From an uncultured Clostridia bacterium (lineage in GTDB: Bacteria; Bacillota; Clostridia; TANB77; CAG-508), in NCBI GenBank assembly GCA_944392455.1, contig CALXWP010000006.1, forward strand, positions 67,133 to 109,147: a DNA stretch of 42,015 bases. The letters are read 5' to 3'. Shown piece by piece: positions 18,573 through 27,729 of this stretch. The position numbers and the translations under genes were made by a program. Under the pieces are notes generated by a model. The model saw nothing but the letters and a program-made list of their open reading frames with translations, ran no database searches and was not told the DNA's origin. Numbering within the stretch: position 1 is the stretch's first letter; each line of letters starts with the position of its first letter.

Positions 18573-20805
18573 ATGGGACTTACAAAATCTTCAGTAGGGA
18601 ATGAAGTTTTAAAGAAAAATATGACACAAAAAATGAAAGAATGTAAATATAAAATAGCAATTGCTGGAAATCCTAATGTAGGAAAATCCACTATATTTAA
18701 TAATCTTACTGGACTTCACCAACATACAGGAAATTGGCCTCGGAAAGACAGTTTCAAATGCTACAGGAATATGTAAATTTAATAAAACTAACTTCTTATT
18801 GGTTGATATTCCAGGAACATATTCAATAATGTCTAATTCTGAAGAAGAAGAAATTGCAAGAGATTATATTTGCTTTGGAAACGCTGATGCAACAGTTATA
18901 ATTTTAGATGCAACATCATTAGAAAGAAATTTAAATTTGGTTTATCAAATTTTAGAAATAACAGATAAAGTTATAGTTTGTGTTAATTTATTAGATGAAG
19001 CAAAAAAGAAAGGAATACATATTGATTTTGAAGAATTAGAAAAAATACTTGGTGTACCAGTAGTAGGAACAATTGCTAGAAAAAAGAAGACATTAAATAA
19101 ATTGATGGAAAAAATAGAATTGATATGTGAAGGAAAACTAAATTTAAATCCTAGGAAAATAGTGTATAAACCATATATAGAAAATTGTATAGAAGAGCTA
19201 GAAAATTATGTAGAGAAAAATTTACCAGTCGATAGAAAAAATTTAACAAGATGGGTATGTTTAAAATTAATTGATGGCAATGAAAAAATTATAAAAAAGA
19301 TAGAAGAAAATCTAAATATTGATTTAACAAATAATAAAGAATTTCTAGATCTAAAAGAAAAAGTTAATGATATATTAAAATTTAACGGAATTAGAAAAAA
19401 TAGAATAAAAGATGAATTAATTTCAAGTAGTATTTTTGCTTCTGAAAATACATATAAAGATGTTGTAACATTAGAAAGCAATGAATATAACAAAAGAGAT
19501 AGAAAAATAGATAAAGTCTTGACTTCAAAGATTTGGGGAATACCAATAATGCTACTATTCTTAGGAATAATTTTTTGGCTTACCATCACAGTAGCCAATT
19601 ATCCGTCAGAATGGTTAAGTAGTTTTTTTGGATGGTTTCAAGTAAAATTAGAATATTTTTTTGGAATTATATCAGCACCTGAATGGTTAAAAGGAGTATT
19701 AATAGATGGAGTATATAAAACATTAACTTGGATAATAGCAGTAATGTTACCACCAATGGCAATATTTTTTCCTTTATTTACAATATTAGAAGATTTAGGT
19801 TATCTTCCACGTATTGCATTTAATTTAGATAAATTTTTTAGAAAAGCTGGAACTACAGGAAAACAAGCTCTTACTATGTGTATGGGATTTGGTTGCAATA
19901 GTGCAGGAGTAACAGGTTGTAGAATTATAGATTCACCAAGAGAAAAAATTATAGCAATACTCACAAATGCATTTGTACCATGTAATGGAAGATTTCCATT
20001 TTTAATTACAATAGCAAGTATATTTATAGGAGGGTTGGTTGCAAGTGGAAATAGTGTGGAAAACGCAGGAGAGTTTGGCACAGAAGCTGCAAAAAATTTA
20101 GTTATTAATAATTCTACTAGCATTAGCTCTTCTATAATTGCAACAATTGCAGTTTTATGTGTGGTACTACTTGGAGTATTTATCACATTGTTTATATCAA
20201 AAATACTATCAAAAACATTGCTTAAAGGGCAAAGTTCATCATTTGTGCTAGAGCTTCCACCATATAGAAAACCACAAATAGGTCAGGTAATAGTTAGGTC
20301 CATATTTGATAGAACATTATTTGTACTTGGAAGAGCAATTGCTGTAGCGACACCGGCAGGTTTGGTCATTTGGCTTTTTGCAAATATAAATATAGAAAAT
20401 ATAAGTATTCTAACATATATAGCGAATTTCTTTGATCCATTGGCAAAATTAATTGGAATGGACGGATACATTTTAACTGCATTCATTTTAGGAATTCCAG
20501 CAAATGAAATTGTGCTTCCGATTATACTAATGTGCTATATGGGAAGCGGAACATTAGTAGATTTAGAAAATACAATGACAATAGGTCAAATATTAATTCA
20601 AAACGGATGGACTCTTCTTACTGCAATAAATGTAATGATATTTACACTTTTACATTTTCCATGTACGACTACTTTGCTCACAATAAAAAAAGAAACTGGA
20701 AGCTGGAAGTGGGCAGCTTGGGGATTTTTAATGCCAACAATTTGTGGAATAGCTATTTGTATGCTTACAACAGGAGTGTGGAATTTGGTTAAAATAATAC
20801 TATAA
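18573..20805 (+). pseudogene. feoB: Ferrous iron transporter FeoB, split by a one-base frameshift
   Basis: FeoB imports Fe2+ through a membrane pore coupled to a G domain. The first frame (18573-18776) has the G1 motif [10 protein letters not shown] and HQHTGNWP, then runs off into [11 protein letters not shown] and a stop. Dropping one base at 18740-18741 restores [19 protein letters not shown] and joins the frame that continues with LVDIPGT (G3), VNLLDEAKKK (G4), several membrane helices and the gate region GFGCNSAGVTGCRIID to TAA 20803-20805. The restored protein is about 743 residues, normal for FeoB. Everything else looks intact, so this is either a very recent mutation or a sequence error. 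AGGAGG precedes the ATG. feoA is 2.7 kb away on the other strand. Confidence 0.85.
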
Positions 20806-20904
20806 AGCAAGCTATAATAATTTTGAAAATTAAAAATAAAGATTTTATTAAAGAATTAATATACTGATTGAATTAGTACATTAAATCATAATCATTTTAG
20901 AACA

Positions 20905-21000
20905 ATGAGTCATTTAAAAGTGGATGACAGCTTCTACAAAGAAGTATCATAAATATTAGATGATTTTAGGATGAAGTGGGGGCTTAAAAAATCTGAATAA
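20905..21000 (+). pseudogene. Possible small gene remnant
   Basis: The frame ATG 20905 to TAA 20998-21000 reads MSHLKVDDSFYKEVS, an internal TAA (20950-20952), then ILDDFRMKWGLKKSE. Apart from that stop it is protein-like and richer in G/C than its flanks. No ribosome site is present. The rest of the 20806-21114 gap holds only A/T-rich sequence and the terminator at 21025-21073. Very tentative. Confidence 0.2.
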
Positions 21001-21024
21001 AGCCTAATTTAGGACTTCTGGAGC

Positions 21025-21073
21025 AAAAAAAGTCAATTAAAAGCTATGAATATACAGTTTTTAATTGGCTTTT
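21025..21073. terminator. Bidirectional terminator between feoB and the MazG-like gene
   Basis: AAAAGTCAATTAAAA (about 21028-21042) pairs with TTTTAATTGGCTTTT (about 21059-21073) with one G-U. T runs follow on both strands. Confidence 0.75.
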
Positions 21074-21114
21074 CTTGAAAAGATTATTTTATTATGATAA
21101 TTTGGATTTCTTAT

Positions 21115-21495
21115 TTATGAATTTACATTCTTTCTCCAATTTTTATTTAATTCTTTTTCTTCAGATTCATTTCTTTGGTTTTCTTCAACATCTATTAAAT
21201 ATATTTTATTTTCAAACCCGCCTTTTCTATCTTTTTTTGCTTTTCTTACTTTTTCCACTTCTTCTATAGATATATTATTCTTTTTCATTATAGCGAAAAT
21301 AACTTCCATTAAATCGCCTAGTTCCTCAGTACTGTGTTCTTCTGTGAATTCATGAGCTTCTTCAAATAATTTTTTATCAAGTTCTTGTATATATTCATCA
21401 TCATTTAAAATTTTATAACTAGCTTTTCTGCCATCAATTTTATTGATTTCTGTTGGTATTTTATCTCTTACTAACTTATTATAAATATATTTCAT
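21115..21495 (-). CDS. MazG/PRA-PH-like nucleoside polyphosphate pyrophosphohydrolase
   Basis: The 126-residue protein starts MKYIYNKLVRDKIPTEI, the hallmark of the small alpha-helical NTP pyrophosphohydrolases related to phosphoribosyl-ATP pyrophosphatase. The metal-binding helices are LFEEAHEFTEE and STEELGDLMEVIFAI (EExxE and ExxD patterns, about 57-85). Such enzymes hydrolyse NTPs or modified nucleotides. No his genes are nearby, so a house-cleaning role is more likely than histidine synthesis. I start at ATG 21495 behind AGGAG, not at 21552. The last 25 residues are charged and variable. Confidence 0.85.
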   Translation of the reverse strand: MKYIYNKLVRDKIPTEINKIDGRKASYKILNDDEYIQELDKKLFEEAHEFTEEHSTEELGDLMEVIFAIMKKNNISIEEVEKVRKAKKDRKGGFENKIYLIDVEENQRNESEEKELNKNWRKNVNS

Positions 21496-21609
21496 TTTAT
21501 CACTCCTAAAATTATATGAGTAAATAATAAAACAAGAGTTTGCATATGTCAAGTAAGAATAAAAAATTTCCTAAATTTAATCATTGAAAAATATATTTAA
21601 TTTTATTAA

Positions 21610-22326
21610 TCATTTTTCCTCAAGACTTTTAGAGTCTTCTGGAAGATAAATACCTTTTTTATGTATTTTATCTTTAGCTTCTTCTTTTTTCTTTTGCCAT
21701 TCAGTGCTTAAGAGAGTAGCTAAAGGAATTTTAGCAGAAGATACATTATTTTTACTTCCGAATAATTTATTAGCTAAAACAGCTTCTGATGAATTTTGAA
21801 GGAACTCTGGATCAGATAATTGCTTTTTCGAGAAGCTTTGAGTAGTAAAACCAAGTTCTTTTAAGAATTTTAATTCTGTTCTAATTAAAATTGGTGAAAT
21901 CATATATACTTCATCTATTTCTGAAATAGCAGGACTATTCTTTTTACGAAAATCTACTACTCTGTCAATAGCATCTAATAAATATAAATTTACTCTATCT
22001 ATTGTTCTAGAAAATCCATCTTTTTGTATAGAAGCATGTAAATCTACTGGTAAGTGTAAATGCAATGTGGAACCTGTTTTTCCATAAGTAATATAGTCAT
22101 TTAATGGAATATTATGATCATGTTCATGCCTTTTTACTAGTTGCTTATAAATTATATTATTAAGGTATGCTTTTACAGCTGTTTCTGAATCACCAATTTG
22201 AGATAATATTTGCGATATATTTTCATCTGTTAATCTGTCAAGTTTTGCTAATACAGAATTTATAATTTCTTCGTTTGCATTATCTTTTAAAGAATAAAGT
22301 ATTCTTTTTACATCAGATCTATCCAA
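21610..22326 (-). CDS. Unknown 238-residue protein
   Basis: I do not recognise a family with certainty. TTG at 22326 is preceded by AAGGAGGG at good spacing. The N-terminal 70 residues look helical (VLAKLDRLTDENISQILSQI). A central segment HDHNIPLNDYITYGKTGSTL, then HLHLPVDLH, is His-rich and could bind metal. A helical part with NLYLLDAIDRVVDFRKKN and a charged C-terminus follow. No signal peptide or membrane segment. It is 27 bp downstream of the threonylcarbamoyl-AMP synthase gene, probably in one operon. Confidence 0.7.
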   Translation of the reverse strand: MDRSDVKRILYSLKDNANEEIINSVLAKLDRLTDENISQILSQIGDSETAVKAYLNNIIYKQLVKRHEHDHNIPLNDYITYGKTGSTLHLHLPVDLHASIQKDGFSRTIDRVNLYLLDAIDRVVDFRKKNSPAISEIDEVYMISPILIRTELKFLKELGFTTQSFSKKQLSDPEFLQNSSEAVLANKLFGSKNNVSSAKIPLATLLSTEWQKKKEEAKDKIHKKGIYLPEDSKSLEEK

Positions 22327-22353
22327 AAAATCCCTCCTTAAATATATATTTTA

Positions 22354-23391
22354 TTATAGTTCTATATAATTATGGCTACAAGCTCGGATTAATCTATTCA
22401 TTATAGCGAGTCCCAAGCCATCTTGTTTTACACCTTCAACTATTACTATATCGGGATTAAATTTATCTACTTTTCTTAAATCTGTGAAGATATTTTTTGC
22501 TATTTCGTCTAAGTTATATTTTGAACCAATGTCAATTACTAGGTTACCTTCATATTTTTGTACATTTTCACTTGTAGAAAGAATAAGTGGAGTTTTGTAA
22601 GAACTACTTATTTCAATAATTTTATTTACTAATAAGTCATTATTATCACTATAAACTAATATACATTTGCTATTTGGTGCATAATGTTTATATTTCATTC
22701 CTGGTGACAATACTTTTTCACCATCTTCTAATTTAGAAAATATATGTTTATCAATTTGAACTTTTCCTACTACTTTCTTTATATCTTCTGGAGTTATTTT
22801 TCCAGGACGTAATATTGTAGGAATTCCATCTATTACTCTTACTACAGTTGATTCAAGTCCTACTAATGAATTACCACCATCAATAATGCAATCAACTTTA
22901 TCTGATAATTCATCAAAAATATCACTAATATTTGTTCCACTAGGTTTACCTGAAATATTAGCACTTGGTGCAGCTATTGGAACACCAGAATATGATATTA
23001 ATTTATTTGCGATTTCATTACTTGGCATACGAATGCCAACTGTATCCAAAGAAGCTGTGACACTATTAGGTACAATTGGTTTTCTATTTAAAATAATTGT
23101 GAAAGGGCCTGGCCAAAATGCATCCATAAGTTTATGCTCAATTTCTGATATATCTGTTGCTATATCATTTAACATATTAAAATCAGAAATGTGCAATATA
23201 AGTGGGTTGTCAGAGCTTCTTCCTTTTGCTTTAAATATTTTCTTTACTGCCATTTCATCTAGTCCATTTGCACCAAGTCCATAAACAGTTTCGGTTGGAA
23301 ATAAAACTAAACCACCTGAACGAATAATTTGAGCTGCTTTTTCTAAACTAGAATAATCTGCTGTGTTTTTTAAGTCTATATATTTCTCCAA
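22354..23391 (-). CDS. ywlC: L-threonylcarbamoyladenylate synthase (Sua5/YwlC type)
   Basis: The 345-residue enzyme makes threonylcarbamoyl-AMP from threonine, bicarbonate and ATP for the t6A37 modification of ANN-decoding tRNAs. The YrdC domain (about 12-205) shows GGLVLFPTETVYGLGANG, KGRSSDNPLILH, WPGPFTIIL, GIRMPSN, AAPSANISGKPSGT and LESTVV. The C-terminal Sua5 domain (about 230-345) starts at SPGMKYKHYAP and ends MNRLIRACSHN, so this is the long Sua5 form. It lies between feoA and the 22326 gene. Confidence 0.94.
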   Translation of the reverse strand: MEKYIDLKNTADYSSLEKAAQIIRSGGLVLFPTETVYGLGANGLDEMAVKKIFKAKGRSSDNPLILHISDFNMLNDIATDISEIEHKLMDAFWPGPFTIILNRKPIVPNSVTASLDTVGIRMPSNEIANKLISYSGVPIAAPSANISGKPSGTNISDIFDELSDKVDCIIDGGNSLVGLESTVVRVIDGIPTILRPGKITPEDIKKVVGKVQIDKHIFSKLEDGEKVLSPGMKYKHYAPNSKCILVYSDNNDLLVNKIIEISSSYKTPLILSTSENVQKYEGNLVIDIGSKYNLDEIAKNIFTDLRKVDKFNPDIVIVEGVKQDGLGLAIMNRLIRACSHNYIEL

Positions 23392-23470
23392 AATAATTCA
23401 CGATCCTTTAATATATGTTTTTAATATAATTTATAAATAAATATATACATATATTATACAACAAAATAGA

Positions 23471-23704
23471 CTATTTAGTAAATACTAGTATTTGATCTGA
23501 ATCTGACTTTCTTAAAGCTATAATGATATTTCTAACTGAATATGCACAAGGGTCATTAAAGATACTTTTAAATATAGGAGTAATAGAAGTATTAGGAATA
23601 AATCCTAAATCAAAGAGTCTTCTTTTTATATTCTCACAGTTTACTTCTTTTATAATACCAGTTTTACCAATTTTTAAATCTGATAAAGGAATAATATTTG
23701 ACAT
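23471..23704 (-). CDS. feoA: FeoA-domain protein
   Basis: The 77-residue SH3-like protein (PLSDLKIGKTGIIKEVN, then RRLFDLGFIPNTSITPIFK and YSVRNIIIALRKSDSDQILV) is a stand-alone FeoA, a partner of the Fe2+ transporter FeoB. The gene starts at ATG 23704 behind GAGGTG. It is the first gene of the reverse cluster, 79 bp before ywlC, and is separated from feoB by about 2.7 kb in opposite orientation, unlike the usual feoAB operon. Confidence 0.9.
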   Translation of the reverse strand: MSNIIPLSDLKIGKTGIIKEVNCENIKRRLFDLGFIPNTSITPIFKSIFNDPCAYSVRNIIIALRKSDSDQILVFTK

Positions 23705-23809
23705 ATAATCACCTCATAATATCTTATGAAAATATAATAAAAAAGTTTATATAAAATACGAAAAAAATGAAGAAGAATGTTAAAATATTTATGTAGTTAA
23801 GGTTTTAAG

Positions 23810-23838
23810 TTGAATCCTACTACTATATATGATATATT
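23810..23838 (+). promoter_or_regulatory. Promoter of the homoserine dehydrogenase gene
   Basis: TTGAAT (23810-23815) and TATATT (23833-23838), 17 bp apart. The leader is about 90 nt, and I see no riboswitch or T-box core in it. Confidence 0.5.
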
Positions 23839-23934
23839 TACAGTGTAATTAAAGTTAAATAAGAAACAAAAATGAACTAATAAAAAAATTAATAAATGGA
23901 CTAAAAATAACATAAAAAGAAAAGGGGAATAAAT

Positions 23935-24984
23935 ATGGTAAATATTGCAGTACTTGGGTATGGAACAGTTGGATCAGGAGTTGTAGAATTATTTGATATA
24001 AATAAAGAAATAATTGAAAAAAGAGTTAATGATGAAATTAATGTTAAATATATATTAGATATAAAAGATTTTAAAGGTGATAAATTTGAAAACAAAATTA
24101 TAAAAGATTTTGATGTAATATTAAATGATAAAGATGTAAACATTGTTGCAGAAGTTATTGGAGGAGCAACTATTGCATATGAATATACAAAAAAATTATT
24201 AGAAGCAGGAAAGAGTGTTGTAACATCAAATAAAGAATTAGTTGCTTTAAAAGGTGAAGAACTTCTAAAAATAGCAAATAAAAATAATGTTAAATATTTA
24301 TTTGAAGCATCTGTTGGAGGAGGAATACCTGTAATACATCCAATGAAAGAATGCTTAAAAGCAAATAATATAAATGAAATTATAGGAATAATGAATGGGA
24401 CAACAAATTATATATTAACTAAAATGATTGAGGATAAAGTAAGTTTTAAAGAAGCTTTAGAAAATGCGCAAAAACTAGGATATGCTGAAGCTAATCCAGA
24501 TGCAGATATAAAAGGGATTGATGCTTGTAGAAAAATTTGCATATTATCATCACTTGCTTATGGGATAAATATCGATCCTAATAAAATAGATGTTGAAGGA
24601 ATAGAGAATATTACTTTAGACCAAATTGAAAAAGCAAGTAATTTGGGTTATGTTATAAAATTAATAGGTTATTCTAAAAAAACATCTGAAGAAAAAATAA
24701 GTATCTTTGTTGCTCCATGTGCAATAAAGAAAACCCACCCACTTGCTAATGCAAATGATGTATATAATGCAATACTTGTAAATGGAGATATGGTAGGAAA
24801 TGTAATGTTTTATGGAAAAGGAGCAGGTAAATTTCCAACAGCAAGTGCAGTATGTTCTGATATATTAGAATGTTTAAAGAAAGATATAGAAAATGAAATA
24901 ATATGGGAAACAAAACCAGTTACATTAATGAAACCAGAATTAAAAATGTTAAATGATGGAGTAAATATTCCAGTACTTGAATAA
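23935..24984 (+). CDS. hom: Homoserine dehydrogenase, short form
   Basis: The 349-residue enzyme reduces aspartate semialdehyde to homoserine (threonine and methionine branch). The N-terminal Rossmann motif is VLGYGTVGSGV. The substrate domain shows EVIGGATIAYEYTKKLL, VVTSNKELVA, FEASVGGGIPVIHP, GIMNGTTNYILTKM and LGYAEANPDADIKGIDACRK. The C-terminal ACT regulatory domain common in Firmicutes homologues of about 430 residues is absent, so threonine feedback control is probably missing or differs. AAAGGGGA precedes the ATG. No thrB/thrC or lysC is adjacent. Confidence 0.93.
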   Translation: MVNIAVLGYGTVGSGVVELFDINKEIIEKRVNDEINVKYILDIKDFKGDKFENKIIKDFDVILNDKDVNIVAEVIGGATIAYEYTKKLLEAGKSVVTSNKELVALKGEELLKIANKNNVKYLFEASVGGGIPVIHPMKECLKANNINEIIGIMNGTTNYILTKMIEDKVSFKEALENAQKLGYAEANPDADIKGIDACRKICILSSLAYGINIDPNKIDVEGIENITLDQIEKASNLGYVIKLIGYSKKTSEEKISIFVAPCAIKKTHPLANANDVYNAILVNGDMVGNVMFYGKGAGKFPTASAVCSDILECLKKDIENEIIWETKPVTLMKPELKMLNDGVNIPVLE

Positions 24985-25023
24985 GTATATTTTATAAAAA
25001 ATAAAAAGATAGGAAAAGGGATA

Positions 25024-25710
25024 ATGGTTAATTTAAGAGAAAAGTTATATGAACTTGCAGATAAAAAATATAAAGAATTTCAAGGAGGATTATGTCCAAA
25101 TTCAGATAATATATTAGGGGTAAGAATGCCTAAATTAAGAGAGATGGCAAAAAAAATATCAAAAGAAAATGGAATAGAATTTTTAGATGAATATAAACCA
25201 GAATATTATGAAGAAAAACTAATATATGGAATGGTAATTGGATATACAAAAATGCCTATAGAAATTAGATTAAAATATTTAGATAAATTTGTACCAATAA
25301 TGGATAATTGGGCTGTTTGTGATGGTGCATGTGCTACATATAAGTTTACGACCAATAATTTAGAAGATATGTGGGAGTATATACAGAAATATATAAATTC
25401 TGAAAAAGAATTTGAAGTAAGATTTGCAGTTGTTATGATGATGGACTATTATATAAATGATGAATATATTGATAAAGTGTTAGAAATATACAATAATATT
25501 AGCTTAGATAAATATTATGTGAAAATGGGTATAGCATGGGGGATTTCAGAAGCTTTTGTAAAATATGAAGAAAAAACCATGAGGTTTTTGAAAAGTAAAA
25601 ATAATAAATTAGATAAATTTACATTTAATAAATCATTACAGAAGATCATTGAGTCATATAGAGTTAGTGATGAAACTAAAAATATTATAAGACAAATGAA
25701 GATAAAATAA
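25024..25710 (+). CDS. DNA alkylation repair protein (AlkD-like)
   Basis: The 228-residue protein matches HEAT-repeat DNA glycosylases of the AlkD/AlkC family: GVRMPKLREMAKKI near the start, YEEKLIYGMVIGYTK, VPIMDNWAVCDGACATYKF (the conserved DNW element) and MGIAWGISEAFVKY near the end. These remove alkylated purines such as 3- or 7-alkyl bases without base flipping. It starts 39 bp after hom and may be cotranscribed with it. Confidence 0.88.
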   Translation: MVNLREKLYELADKKYKEFQGGLCPNSDNILGVRMPKLREMAKKISKENGIEFLDEYKPEYYEEKLIYGMVIGYTKMPIEIRLKYLDKFVPIMDNWAVCDGACATYKFTTNNLEDMWEYIQKYINSEKEFEVRFAVVMMMDYYINDEYIDKVLEIYNNISLDKYYVKMGIAWGISEAFVKYEEKTMRFLKSKNNKLDKFTFNKSLQKIIESYRVSDETKNIIRQMKIK

Positions 25711-25741
25711 AAATTATATAAAAATTTTATTGGAGGCTTTA

Positions 25742-26257
25742 ATGGAATTCGATAAAGAAAAAAATGATGATAAAGAATATGTATTAAGTATGGTAAAAGA
25801 ACAGGGAAGTTTATTAGATTTAGCATCTGATAGATTAAAAGATGACAAAGAAGTTGTTATGGCAGCATTAGAACAAGATGGAAATGCATTGGAATTTGCA
25901 GGAAGTCAAATGAAAAATGATAAAGAAGTAGTATTAAAATCTATAAAAAAAGTTGGATGGACGGCTTGTTATGTTAGTAAAAAGTTATCAGATGATAAAG
26001 ATGTTATTTTAGATGCAGTAAAAATAAATGGACAAGAATTATATTATGCATCTGAAAGATTAAGAGATGATAAAGATGTTGTACTTACAGCTGTAACAAA
26101 TAAAGGTCTTATATTAAAATATGCAAGTAAGAGATTAAGAGCAAATAAAGAAATTGCTTTAGCAGCTGTAAAAAGTGATAAAAGAGCTTTAGAATATATT
26201 TCAGATGAAGATATAAAAAAACAGGTAGAAGAAGAGCTTGAAAGCAATCAAGAATGA
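25742..26257 (+). CDS. DUF4116 repeat protein
   Basis: The 171-residue protein is built of about six 25-residue repeats with pattern DKE-V-hydrophobic-x-A-V...G-x-x-L-x-x-A-S-x-R-L-x-D. Examples are DKDVILDAVKINGQELYYAS and DKDVVLTAVTNKGLILKYAS. This is the DUF4116 repeat, whose function is unknown. It is alpha-helical and probably a protein-binding solenoid. The start is ATG 25742, five bases after GGAGG. TTG at 25730 overlaps that site. It follows the alkD-like gene closely. Confidence 0.85.
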   Translation: MEFDKEKNDDKEYVLSMVKEQGSLLDLASDRLKDDKEVVMAALEQDGNALEFAGSQMKNDKEVVLKSIKKVGWTACYVSKKLSDDKDVILDAVKINGQELYYASERLRDDKDVVLTAVTNKGLILKYASKRLRANKEIALAAVKSDKRALEYISDEDIKKQVEEELESNQE

Positions 26258-26366
26258 TCTACTTAAATATTAATATATTATTTAAAACTTAAATTTTATT
26301 ACATAATTTTTATATAATTAATTGAATAATTTATAAAAAAACATCAAAACTAATACTGGTGGTAAA

Positions 26367-26612
26367 ATGAAAATATCATGGATAAAATATGAAAAAGATG
26401 ATAAGAATTTTAATATGCCAGAAAGATTAGGTTTTGATGTTTTTAAATTAGAAAATCCAGAAGAAACAGATAAAAAAATAGATGAGTTAATAAATAATAA
26501 ATATACTACAATATTTATAACAGATGAAATAGCTAGTTTTTCTAGTAATATAATTAATAAATATAATAAAGATGATAAAATAAAAATCATAATTACAAAG
26601 TGTAAGGAATAA
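26367..26612 (+). CDS. Small protein resembling V-type ATP synthase subunit F
   Basis: The 81-residue product has the beta-alpha-beta layout MKISWIK...LGFDVFKLENPEETDKKIDELI...YTTIFITDEIASF...KIKIIIT. This resembles the small NtpF/AtpF subunit of V/A-type ATPases (GF-x-V-x-PEE...I-x-hydrophobic-ITE-x-IA). No other ATPase subunit gene is near, so a true ATPase role is doubtful. It lies 31 bp before the YyaC gene, whose likely start is TTG 26644. GGTGG precedes the ATG. The family call is from pattern memory only. Confidence 0.45.
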   Translation: MKISWIKYEKDDKNFNMPERLGFDVFKLENPEETDKKIDELINNKYTTIFITDEIASFSSNIINKYNKDDKIKIIITKCKE

Positions 26613-26643
26613 TATTCAGTAATAAATGAAAGGATGGAATATA

Positions 26644-27183
26644 TTGAATATTAAAAAATGTAATCTATTTAAACATAAATTGAAAAATTATGTAAAAAAA
26701 TTAGATAATAGCTTTTCAAATATCATTTTTTTATGTATTGGTACAGATAAAATAATAGGTGATTCTGTAGGTCCAATAGTAGGTAGTAAATTAAAAAGTA
26801 TTGAAAATGAATATATAAAAATTTATGGAACTGTAGGTAATAATTTAGATTTCTTAAATACTAAAAAAGTTGTAGAAGAAATATATGCAAAATTTGAAAA
26901 TCCATTTATTATAACAATTGATGCGGCTTTAAGTAAGGAAAGAGAGACTGGAGAAATATGTATAAGTGATGGATATATAAAAGTTGGAAATGCATTAGAT
27001 AAAAGTATATGTTTTTATTCTAATATAAATATTAAATGTGTTGTAGGAAAATATTACAAATTAGATAAAAAAATGAATATTAATACTTTAAAAGATGTAA
27101 ATAAAGAAGAGATATATAATATGACAGAGATTGTATCAAATGGTATAAAAAGTATTTTAGAAAAGATCAATATTTATGTATAA
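26644..27183 (+). CDS. yyaC: Spore protease-like protein YyaC (DUF1256)
   Basis: The roughly 179-residue protein carries IIFLCIGTDKIIGDSVGPIVGSKL, characteristic of YyaC/DUF1256 proteins related to the germination protease fold. IYGTVGNNLDFLN, PFIITIDAALSK and GEICISDGYIKVGNALDK follow. YyaC is made in sporulating cells; its substrate is not established. TTG 26644 has AAAGGATGG upstream, whereas ATG 26626 has no ribosome site, so I prefer TTG. Its presence with the SpoIVF-like genes downstream points to an endospore former. Confidence 0.85.
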   Translation: MNIKKCNLFKHKLKNYVKKLDNSFSNIIFLCIGTDKIIGDSVGPIVGSKLKSIENEYIKIYGTVGNNLDFLNTKKVVEEIYAKFENPFIITIDAALSKERETGEICISDGYIKVGNALDKSICFYSNINIKCVVGKYYKLDKKMNINTLKDVNKEEIYNMTEIVSNGIKSILEKINIYV

Positions 27184-27247
27184 GTAATAAAAAAAATGGC
27201 AAAACTTTAAGTAATAAGAAATACTAAAAGAGGAGGAATAAATTCCT

Positions 27248-27661
27248 ATGAAAAATGAAGGATTGAAGAATATAGTATTACTTAAAGATTTACCATCAAA
27301 TATAATTGATGAAGCTATTATTGTTTTAAAAGAAAATAAGAAAATACATAAATATCAAAAAATAATTGATAAACAAAATAAGGAAAAAAATATAAATAGT
27401 GATAATAATCAAAAAGAATTTGAAGAAAACAAAAATAAAAGAAATGTAAAAAATAAAACAATAAATGAAAACGATTATATAATAAAAGAAGCATATATGC
27501 TTTTAGAAGACTATACAAAAAGTTTAGAAAGAGAAACACCAAAATGGAAAAATAATTTAAAAAAATTAGAAAAGAAATATAAAAATTCTATAAAGTTAAA
27601 TATTATTTTAGCAAGTATTATTACGCTAGGAGTAATTTTTATTTGTATTAAATTAATTTAA
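27248..27661 (+). CDS. Unknown tail-anchored protein
   Basis: I do not recognise this 137-residue protein. It starts at ATG 27248 behind AGAGGAGG. The first 80 residues are highly charged, Lys/Asn-rich and mostly helical. A single membrane helix closes the protein (LNIILASIITLGVIFICIKLI), so it should be anchored by its C-terminus with the charged part in the cytoplasm. Its place between yyaC and the SpoIVFA-like gene suggests a sporulation link, but nothing in the sequence proves it. Confidence 0.65.
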   Translation: MKNEGLKNIVLLKDLPSNIIDEAIIVLKENKKIHKYQKIIDKQNKEKNINSDNNQKEFEENKNKRNVKNKTINENDYIIKEAYMLLEDYTKSLERETPKWKNNLKKLEKKYKNSIKLNIILASIITLGVIFICIKLI

Positions 27662-27670
27662 ATAAAGAAT

Positions 27671-27728
27671 AAAGAACACCTAATATGCATATACATTAAA
27701 AAAACAACAAAGGAAGAGGTGTTTTTTT
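27671..27728 (+). promoter_or_regulatory. Terminator-like hairpin that hides the ribosome site of the SpoIVFA-like gene
   Basis: AAAGAACACCT (27671-27681) can pair with AGGTGTTTTTT (27717-27727; one G-U) across a 35-nt loop, followed by T to 27729. The right arm contains the AGAGGTG ribosome site, and ATG comes at 27730. It may terminate upstream transcripts, block translation, or both. Confidence 0.5.
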
Positions 27729-27729
27729 T

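Noticed and set aside
18739..18745. Programmed +1 frameshift in feoB
   Set aside because: There is no stop-codon pause or known slippery motif at the site, and FeoB is not known to need one. Mutation or sequence error is simpler.
20905..21000. Functional small gene between feoB and the MazG-like gene
   Set aside because: An internal TAA and no ribosome site; kept only as a low-confidence remnant.
21075..21269. Phe/Leu-rich forward frame of 64 codons
   Set aside because: It is antisense to the MazG-like gene and has no ribosome site.
23839..23934. Riboswitch or T-box in front of hom
   Set aside because: The leader is short and A-rich and lacks conserved cores of SAM, lysine or T-box elements.
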